In this document: positions 55,746-64,000 of the stretch, in pieces
Layout of the letters: each line of letters opens with the position of its first letter
Position numbering within the stretch: the stretch's first letter is position 1
The notes under the pieces: generated by a model
What the model was told of the DNA's origin: nothing
Database searches by the model: none
What the model saw: only the letters and a program-made list of their open reading frames with translations
Origin: Euphorbia lathyris
Taxonomy: Eukaryota > Streptophyta > Magnoliopsida > Malpighiales > Euphorbiaceae
DNA length: 64,000 bases
Assembly (NCBI RefSeq): GCF_963576675.1
Contig: NC_088911.1
Span: 136,031,929 to 136,095,928, forward strand
Direction: 5' to 3'
Position numbers and translations under genes: made by a program

Positions 55746-57395
55746 ATGGATGAGAATAGCACTCGTTTCCTCCTAGGAAACCAAACAACACAGATACTCC
55801 CTGAGGGATTATCAATCACTAGACCTCCCCTATTCTTCAGATCTAATTATACGTTCTGGAAGAATAGGATGAAGAACTTTATTCAAGCCACAAACATGAG
55901 TGCATGGCTTGCAATAGTTCAAGGTCCACATGTACCTTATAAAACTGTTGATAATGAGAAAGTTATCAAGAGTGAAACTGAGTGGGCAGAGGATGACCTC
56001 AGAAAATTACAAAATAATGCTTCGACTATCAATATGCTTCACTGTGCTCTAGATGCTGCAGAATACAATAAGATTTCAGGTTGTGAGTCAGCACAGGAGA
56101 TCTGGAAAAAGCTGGAAGTAACTTATGAAGGCACCAGCAAAGTCAAGGAATCCAAAGTGAACCAACACATGCGATTGTATGAGCTGTTCGAGATGACTGA
56201 CAATGAGGACATCTCAGTAATGAATGCCAGGTTCACCAACATAATAAATGAGCTTAAAAGACTCGGTAAGAATTTCACTGAAGAAGAACAAGTGAAGAAG
56301 ATCTTACGAAGTCTTCCCAAAAGCTGGCAAGCCAAGAAGACAGCTGTAGAGGAAGCTCAGGACCTGACCACATACAAATATGATGAGTTGATAGGTTCCT
56401 TGCTGACCCATGAAATCTCCATGAAAAACTTTGAAGCTAAAGAAAAATCTGAGGACAAGAAACAGAAATCACTAGTGATGAAAGCTGACTCCACAGAAGG
56501 TGAGTCAACTGATGATGAGGAAATGGCCATGTTTACTAGAAAAATGAAAAAGTTGTTCAGAAGAAATGAAAAAAATAGTAAGCGGCCATACAAGAGAGGA
56601 GACAGATATAAAGCTGAGTCCAGTGACACCAGATACAAAAAGGACAGCTCCAAGCCTGTCACATGTTATGAATGCTATCAAACTGGGCATATTAAGTCAA
56701 GCTGTCCTAATCTGAAGAAAGATAAGAATGGAAGCAAAAAGGCAATGGTGGCCACGTGGAGTGACAGTGATGAGTCAACATCATCTGAAGCTGAGCAAAA
56801 TGAAACAGCCAACATATGTTTCATGGCAGATGATGGAGCTGATCAATCTCAATCTGAGCAAGCCGACCTCTCTGGAGATTCTGAGCAGGAGGAAAACAAT
56901 GAGGTAACATCCTTACTTTTGCTTAGAAACGAAATGGTAAATGCCCTGAGTGACTTATATACACTAACTAAGAAGTGTAACAAAAGGATTAAGGCACTCA
57001 GCAGGCGCTGTGACGAGATTGAGGAGGTCAAGCTGAGTGACCTCCGATATCTCCTCCAAGACAACTCAGATTTACATACGAACATGCAAATCTTACATAA
57101 GGTTGTCACGGAGGTTCAAACTGAGTCAAAGAAACTTAGAAAGGATGTCACAACTTTACAGAACCAAATAAAAGGTTCAACTAGGGACAAACCCCATGCT
57201 GAGTACTCAGGTACTGGTCAGCATAAACAGTTTACTCAATGTAGCTGTTGTGGGAAGAAAGGACACACAAAAGCTGTGTGCTGGCATAACAAACAGACTG
57301 TCCAATGTGACTTCTGTGGTAAGAAAGGTCATACTACCAAGGTATACTGGCATGCTCAGCACAACAATGCTGACCACACTCAATATCATCCTTAG
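55746..57395 (+). pseudogene. Long gag with several zinc knuckles (Sirevirus-type)
   Basis: 549 codons from MDENSTRFLLG. The UBN2-type gag core occupies ~30-230. The knuckle CYECYQTGHIKSSC is near residue 308, and an acidic Asp/Glu-rich region at ~340-390 follows. A coiled-coil-like stretch precedes two further Cys-rich repeats near the end (CSCCGKKGHTKAVC, CDFCGKKGHTTKVY); a third knuckle in another frame lies after the stop. The extended gag with tandem knuckles is typical for Sireviruses. Gag stops at 57393-57395, and pol resumes in a different frame from about 57400. Confidence 0.85.
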
Positions 57396-57397
57396 AA

Positions 57398-60333
57398 AGG
57401 GTAACTGTGTGTGGCTTTTATGGTAAAAGTGGCCATACTACAAAAGTATGTCGTCACAAGTTAAAATATGACTTTGCACCTGTTTACACTAACAAGAAAG
57501 GACCCAAAAAGAATTGGGTACCTAAAAATGAATAGTTTAAAATGCAGGTCAGCTTGACATGCGTGGAGAAATCAAAACTTTGGTATATAGACAGCGGATG
57601 CTCAAGACACATGACAGGTGATGAAACTCAGTTCATCACACTAGAGCTTAAACGAGGAGGTAGTGTAAGATTTGGAGACAATAAGAAGGGCAAGATAGTT
57701 GGCTCAAGAACTATCGGAGGTAACCCTAAAATTGAGTCAGTCTCCCTAGTTAAAGGTCTCAAGTATAATCTTCTAAGCATAGCTCAACTTTGCAAGGGTG
57801 GAAGGAAGGTTATATTTGATGATACTAAGTGTCAAATACTCGAGGGAAAAACAAATGATTTGATTTTAACAGCCCCTCGTGTAGAAAATGTTTACATGTT
57901 GAGTTTGGAAAAGGAATTTTCAAAAAGTATATGCTTGGTGTCAAAAGAGGACAACTCCTGGCTATGGCATAGGAGACTTGGGCATGTCAGCATGGACCTC
58001 CTTGCCAAACTAGCTAGAAAGCAATTAGTTGAGGGATTACCCAAATTAAAGTATGAAAAAGATCAACTTTGTAATGCTTGTCAGCAAGGTAAACAAATCA
58101 AAAAGTCATTTCATAGCAAAAAGGTTGTCTCAACCAAAAGACCATTGGAATTACTACATTTGGATCTTTTCGGACCTATCCAGCCACTCAGCATGGGAGG
58201 TAAGAAATTTTCCTTAGTTATTGTAGATGATTTCTCTAGGTATACTTGGGTCATCTTGCTGACTAGAAAAGATGAGACATTTGAGATGTTTACCACATTA
58301 GTCAAAAGGCTTGAAAATGACAAAGACCTAAGAGTAGCTCACATTAGAAGTGATAATGGTGGAGAATTCAAAAACCAATTGTTTGATGAATTCTGTGAAA
58401 CTAATGGTATTGACCACAATTTCTCTGCCCCTAGAACTCCTCAACAGAATGGAGTTGTTGAAAGGAAGAATAGGACAATAGTAGAAATTGCTAGGACAAT
58501 GCTGAGTGAAAATAGGCTTCCAAAGTATTTTTGGGGAGAAGCTGTCAATACAGCATGTTATATATTGAATAGGGCATTGGTAAGACCTATATTAAAGAAA
58601 ACCCCTTATGAACTTTGGAAAGGACGAAAGCCCAATATTGGATACTTTCGTGCCTTTGGGTGTAAATGTTTTATACTCAACACTAAGGATAATCTGGCAA
58701 AGTTTGATGCCAAAGCTGACGAAGCGATCTTTTTGGGATACTCAACAAACAGTAAAGCATATAGAATTTAAAATAAAAGGACCCAGGTTGTAGAAGAGCC
58801 AGTCCATGTAGATTTCGATGAAACTGACCCTGCAGGAAGAACAACTCAACACACAGAGGAAGAACCCAACTCAGCTCCTGTTGACCAGAATGGACATGCT
58901 GAGTCATTAGTACAAGAACTGACCAAAGGTAAAATCGAAACTGAAATTACTTTTGCTGACCAATCTGTCCCTGCAGAGATTGTAGAAACACCTGTTCCAA
59001 ACAACTCAACATTACCCAAGGAGATAAAAATTCCAAGAGGACATTCAGAAAAGTCCATCCTTAATGATGCAAACAACAAAGTAATGACTAGAGATCAGCT
59101 TAGGAAGTTTCTTAGCAACGTCGCTTTCGTATCAGTCCATGAACCAAAGAACTTTGCTGATGCTGAGCATGATGAGTATTGGATCAATGCCATGCAAGAG
59201 GAGCTTGACCAATTCACGAGAAATGAGGTATGGGATTTAGTACCTAAACCTAGGAATCAAAAATCCATAGGAACTAAGTGGGTTTTTAGAAACAAACTAG
59301 ATGAGCATGGAAATGTAATTAGGAACAAAGCTCGACTTGTAGCCCAAGGCTATAGTCAGCAAGAGGGCATTGATTATGGTGAAACTTTTGCACCAGTTGC
59401 TAGGTTAGAAGCTATACGTATATTGTGTGCATATGCTAGTTTCATGAACTTTAAATTGTATCAAATGGATGTTAAAAGTGCATTTCTTAATGGCTTTATA
59501 AACGAGGAGGTATATGTTAATCAACCTCCGGGTTTTGAAGATCCAAAATTTCCAAACCACGTTTATAAACTCAAAAATGCCTTATATGGCCTGAAGCAAG
59601 CTCCAAGAGCTTGGTATGAAAGGTTGACCAACTTCCTGAGGACCAGGCATTATATCAGAGGAAAAGCTGACACAACCTTGTTCATTAAGAAAAAGGGTAA
59701 ACATACCCTACTTGCACAAATCTATGTAGATGACATAATATTTGGTGCTACTGACGAATCTTTGTGTCAAGAGTTTAGCAAACAGATGCAGACTGAGTTT
59801 GAAATGTCTATGATGGGAGAACTCATCTTCTTCCTTGGACTTCAGATCAAGCAAGGTAACAACGGCATCTTCATTAGTCAGTCCAAGTACACCAAGGAGA
59901 TGTTAAAGAAATTTGATATGGAAGATTGTAAGCCCATATCAACCCCTATGGGTACTGATACTGTCCTATGCAAAGATGAGAAAAGTAAATAGATAGTAAA
60001 CTTTATCGAGGTATGATAGGCTCCTTACTGTATCTCACTGCTAGTAGACCTGATATACAGTACTCAGTATGTTATTGTGCAAGATATCAAGCTGACCCAA
60101 GGGAATCTCACTTAATTGCTGTAAAAAGAATTTTTAGATATTTGCAGAGCTCAGTTGATGCAGGTTTATGGTATCCAGCCTCAAATGACTTCACACTCAT
60201 AGGATACACTGATGCTGACTATGGACGGGATAAGCTAGAACGTAAGAGTACTTCAGGAGGATGCCATTTCCTTGGAAGCTGTCTAGTATCTTGGTTCAGC
60301 AAGAAACAGTCATCAGTTGCTCTATCTACAACT
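57398..60333 (+). pseudogene. Sirevirus-like pol (protease, integrase, RT, partial RNase H)
   Basis: Protease LWYIDSGCSRHMTGD at ~57580; gag-pre-integrase LWHRRLGHVSMDLL; integrase with LLHLDLFGPI, RSDNGGEFKN and QQNGVVERKNRT; a stop (TAA) at 58769-58771 after SKAYRI; an acidic linker; RT from ~59160 with [28 protein letters not shown] and IYVDDIIFG; a frameshift near 59990; RNase H from 60013 with GYTDADYGRDKLERKSTSG and ALSTT. The domain then ends at the junction with the other copia family. Not functional. Confidence 0.88.
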
Positions 60334-61436
60334 GGAACAAGCGTTTTGACGAAACCATAAAACAATTTGGTTTCGAACAAAATTGCGAAGAAGCTTGCAT
60401 TTACAAGAAAGCAAGTGGGAGCTCTATAGCATTTCTCATACTATATGTGGACGATATACTGTTAATGGGAAATGACATTGCTCTATTACAGTCAGTGAAA
60501 ATATGGTTATCTGGTAACTTCTCAATGAAAGACCTTGGTGAAGCAGCCTATATACTTGGTATAAAGATCTACAGAGATAGATCGCATAGACTGCTTGGTC
60601 TTTCACAGGCTACATACATTGAAAAGGTGCTAAATCGGTTTAGCATGCTTGAATCGAAACGAGGTAACTTACCCATGGTACATGGAGTAAAGTTAAACAA
60701 TCATCAATGTCCTAAAACTGATGATGACAAACGACGCATGGCTGTAGTCCCATACGCCAGCGCGATCGGTTCGATTATGTATGTTATGCTATGCACTAGA
60801 CCCGACATAGCGTTCGCGTTATCTGTAACGAGTCGTTACCAAGGGAATCTGGGAGACGAGCATTGGATTGCCGTCAAAAACATTCTTAAGTACTTGAGAA
60901 GAACTAAAGATATGTTTCTAGTGTACGGAGAAGGAGATCTGAAAATACAAGGATTTTCAGACGCTAGTCATCTCACAGATGAGAATGATTTTAAAACCCA
61001 ATCAGGATACCTGTTTATCCTAAATGGGGGTGCGTTCAGTTGGAAAAGTTCCAAGCAGGGAAGCGTAGCTTTCTCTACGACCGAGTCAGAGTACATCGCT
61101 GCTGCGGAAGCAGCAAAGGAAGCAGTTTGGATTAGAAAGTTCATTACAGAACTAGGTGTGGTGCCTGACATTATCAATCCCATTACTCTGTACTGTGATA
61201 ACAATGGAGCCATTGCGCAAGCAAAGGAACCACGGTCTCATAATGCATCCAAGCACTACCTAAAGCGATACCACATCATTAGAGAGATTGTGGCTAGAGG
61301 AGATGTGAGAATATAAAGAGTACCTACAGAGGACAACGTGGCAGATCTGTTAACAAAGCCTTTAACCCAGAAAGTACATGATCGTCATTTAACTTCTACT
61401 GGGATAAGTTTTAGAAACAATTGGCTTTAGTCCAAG
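60334..61436 (+). pseudogene. 3' half of pol from a different copia family (RT tail and RNase H)
   Basis: From the junction the frame reads WNKRFDETIKQFGFEQN, then ILYVDDILLMGND (RT active site), MKDLGEAAYILGIKIYRD, TRPDIAFALSV, RNase H GFSDASHLTDEND, STTESEYIAAAEAA and LYCDNNGAIAQA. A TAA at 61314-61316 interrupts it, and RVPTEDNVADLLTKPL then continues to the end. It repeats domains already present at 59160-60333, so it belongs to a second element (B). Confidence 0.88.
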
Positions 61437-61444
61437 TGGGAGTA

Positions 61445-63312
61445 TGTTGGGGTTTTGTGTCCTATAGTCAATTGTTGCAGGATACAAACTTATTGTAAAT
61501 GAATTGTTCTTTATATCATTTGTTTTAATGAGATATATGTTTTATAACTATATAAAGGCAATCCCTTTTAAGCACTAAATAAAGTCTAATAAAAGGAAAT
61601 CCGTAAGTTTGTTTAAAGTGATTATAAAGTGTTCATACAAGCATGAAGTGAGACAAAACTTTATAATAAACTAATAAACTTAAAACCACCCCAAGTCAAG
61701 TGATATATTTAGGATTGATATATCACAGTTGAGACTTGTATGTAACAATGTCTTCTGTCCGACAGAAAGCTGATCTCACAAGCTTCACATATATAGATAT
61801 CTGGACAGTTACATAGATCCGGTGAAACGTTGTTCATTAGGATTGGGGATCCGACTTGAGATAACAGGATGGGTAGATTCATCCTTGTCAACTGTTCATC
61901 TCATTGGTATTAATAGGTATAACTAATCCTCAGACTCAAAGGAATGTTAATTGGTCATCCTGAATTACTGAATGTGAGACTTTGATCCTGTGGTCCCACG
62001 ATCCTTAACAGAGATGACTCTGGGGTGTGAACTGCAAAGGTTGGGTGTCACAGGAAGTAATTTCAGGGTAGTTATACATTGGATTGAGCATTTATCACTC
62101 CCGATTAATGGGAGATACATCCAAGGATCGCTTGTGGAAGACTCGACTCTAAACCCTTGCAAGGTGATAGCTTAAGAGTAGAAATTCGGATTTCACTTAA
62201 CCTATCTTTTTGAGTTGACTCGGCCAATAACAAGTAAAACGAACGTCTCGCTATATGTGACTTGACATTACCCATAGTCATAAGATTCAGTTCAAGGATG
62301 TAGTTGATAAAGGATCGTATTATACCGTAACTAATACGGAAGGGTTAACGACAGAATCAACCTGTCTTCTTAACGGACTCTGGGGGAATGATTACGGACT
62401 TGCCAATAACATACTCTGTACATCATTCCGTTATGCAAGGGATTAAATATAATTCTTGAAGAAATTAATTTAATAGGTTGCATACGGCCAGAAGTAGTAA
62501 GGACCTAATGGATCACACATAAGACTTGGAACCAAAAGAGAGATGGATATGATTAATAGATGGAAGCCCAATTAAGCCCAGTAAGGCCCAAATACTAGGA
62601 GGGGGCCGAAATTTATATATGTTAGTAAGGAATTAATTTTATTTCATTAATCCTAATTAAATTAGGATTGTGAATTGAATTAATTAAGAGATAATTTAAT
62701 TAGGAGTTTTAATTAGATTAATATTCTCCTATTATTATCCAATTAGGTTATTTATTATTATCCTAAATGTATTTGATATATTATAAGATAATAATTAGGA
62801 ATCCTATTCCGAATGGAATTCCTATTAAGTAACCTATTCCTATCTAACTAGGGTTTAGATACAAGCTAATATATATACCCCTCCCCTAATGAATTTCGAA
62901 AAAAAAGCCTATATCCCTCCCCTTAAGTGATTTTCGAAATTGCTTAATTAAGAGAGAAAAAGAATTCTATTCCCCAAGTTCGTGGACAAGAATTAATTCG
63001 GCATTCCATCGATTGATTAATCTTATTCATCCCTCTTTCTCTTTGATCTTGTGTTGGTTTATTAGAGGCAATCTATTTTGGTTGCATCTCATAAGGGTTG
63101 ATTTCATCTTAGCCTCACCGTATTAAACTTTGTGGTTGGAATCTCGGAGAAGAATTGTGGGCGCTTCTTTAACAACGGTAGATTGTTCATCGAAAGGTAT
63201 TCCTTCTTATCCTTCTTTATATGAAATAACGATTAACGGATCCTATGGTTAAAAGGAAATAGGCTAAAATTTTTATATTTCCGCTACTATACCTTAGCCT
63301 TAATTTCCTACA
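61445..63312 (+). repeat. LTR of copia element B, flanked by internal sequence on both sides
   Basis: Preceded by the polypurine tract AAGTGGGAGTA and starting TGTTGGGGTTTTGTGTCC. It ends TTTCCTACA at 63312, followed by TGGTATCAGAGCC at 63314-63326. It is therefore a 3' LTR for the sequence on the left and a 5' LTR for the sequence on the right. Length about 1.87 kb. Confidence 0.85.
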
Positions 63313-63313
63313 G

Positions 63314-63326
63314 TGGTATCAGAGCC
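63314..63326 (+). other. Primer-binding site after the element B LTR
   Basis: TGGTATCAGAGCC, perfect plant initiator-Met primer site, one base after the LTR end. Confidence 0.9.
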
Positions 63327-64000
63327 ATCGTTAAATTCGTTATTTCATATATGAAAATATAGAAGTTTTCAATAGGATTGAATAAATATTTATGGTTAGA
63401 ATTAATTGACAAATAGTATTGATTGATTAATTCTAAAGATATATAAAGTTTTGATTAATTGTTAATTAAAACTGATTATGCTTATGTTCCTAATTATTTC
63501 GGTTGATAATCATTATAACAAAATCTATTAGTTTTATAGTTAGGTTGATAAAATTAGTTTTATTAATTCTAAATGATAAAACGGAAATCTATTGTAGATT
63601 ATCCTATTTCTGAAAACCGTTTTAAAATTATTTTAGAACTGATATATATATAAATATATATATATATATTTAATATAAAAAAAATATGACAGCAGCCCGA
63701 GACGCGCCTCACGGCGCGACTGGCCGCTGTCACGCGGCTGCTGCCTCGCGGCAGCAGCCGCGTGCGGCGCAGGGGCACCGCTGTCGCAAGGCGGCAGCGC
63801 CCCGCGTGCCCTAAGGGCTGCTGCCAATCGGCAGCAGCCCGGCCCGATACCGACTTGATTTTAAAATAAGTTTAAAATCGTTTTATGTAAATATATGTTT
63901 CAGAAATTAATAGTTTTCTGTTTTGATTATCGAATGAATAATTCGTTTAAATGTTTGTTTTTACAAATATGTAAATCAAAGTGTTAAATGAATTAAAATC
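63327..64000 (+). other. Leader of the next copia copy, with a GC-rich hairpin island
   Basis: Before any gag start the sequence is AT-rich, except for a sharply GC-rich block at about 63690-63845. That block has a perfect 15-bp stem (63731-63745 with 63750-63764, loop TCGC) and a perfect 11-bp stem (63815-63825 with 63830-63840, loop AATC). No gag ORF starts before the window ends. A role in RNA packaging or translation is inference. Confidence 0.6.

Larger units (their letters stand above)
54205..60333 (+). mobile_element. 5' part of a second Sirevirus-like copia element
   Basis: LTR 54205-55683, primer-binding site at 55686, gag, protease, integrase, RT and the first part of RNase H, in order. 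At about 60333 the sequence switches to a different copia family, so RNase H is incomplete and ORF3 and the 3' LTR are missing. The LTR family is that of the element at the left edge of the window. Confidence 0.88.

Noticed and set aside
1..60333. The Sirevirus-like 3' part at the left edge and the 5' part at 54205 being two halves of one element
   Set aside because: They are in the wrong order for one insertion, each has its own LTR, and different host sequences flank them. They are two copies of one family.
63633..63827. Ala/Arg-rich minus-strand ORF at the right end
   Set aside because: It is a by-product of the GC-rich hairpin block and has no family signature.

Overview
The window is nuclear DNA from a flowering plant, very probably a eudicot. 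It is AT-rich, and almost every recognisable coding stretch is plant transposon protein: Ty1-copia and Ty3-gypsy pol, L1-type LINE, CACTA, MULE, pogo and Harbinger elements. The only host genes with a normal structure are three PR-10/Bet v 1-type genes with the family's single intron. No bacterial features, rRNA, tRNA or CRISPR arrays were seen. All coordinates and repeats were read by eye; no alignment or database search was run.

Left part (1-14743). The 3' portion of a Sirevirus-like copia element fills 1-9663: an envelope-like third ORF, a polypurine tract and a 3' LTR. That LTR is split by a 4.9 kb CACTA element (4103-8998, target duplication CAA). The CACTA carries pieces of two unrelated host genes with exon/intron structure: a nucleobase-ascorbate transporter and the C-terminus of a PPR-DYW protein. 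Copia and LINE remnants and a foldback MITE follow. PR-10 copy 1 (12023-13885) comes next, with a pogo-type MITE and a larger repeat in its intron.

Middle (14744-44750). A complete but mutated gypsy element occupies 14744-21164 (TSD AAATT). PR-10 copy 2 (exon 1 at 25710, exon 2 ending at 39158) is broken up by four datable insertions: a MULE-type MITE in its upstream region, a 5'-truncated LINE between TATA box and start codon, a 5.4 kb LINE in the intron, and a nearly coding-competent copia element inside exon 2. PR-10 copy 3 lies on the minus strand (42837-44657) and looks intact. Copy 1 preserves the empty target sites of several insertions found in copy 2.

Right part (44750-64000). This is a four-level nest. 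Copia element C (from 45542) is split by a LINE (46877-51562). The LINE is split by a second CACTA of the same family (47225-50572), which holds fragments of myo-inositol oxygenase and of an aspartic-proteinase plant-specific insert. That CACTA contains a foldback MITE (49638-50089). Copia C is cut at 52133 by the LTR of a Tat-like gypsy element. Inside that gypsy lies the 5' part of a second Sirevirus-like element (54205 to about 60333), fused to the 3' half of another copia family. The fusion ends in an LTR that is followed directly by a new primer-binding site, and a GC-rich leader with two strong hairpins begins at about 63690.

The most interesting signals are the gene-capturing CACTA family, the PR-10 array as a record of successive insertions, a GC-rich sub-repeat shared by two different gypsy LTRs, the copia-copia fusion and the hairpin island at the right edge.
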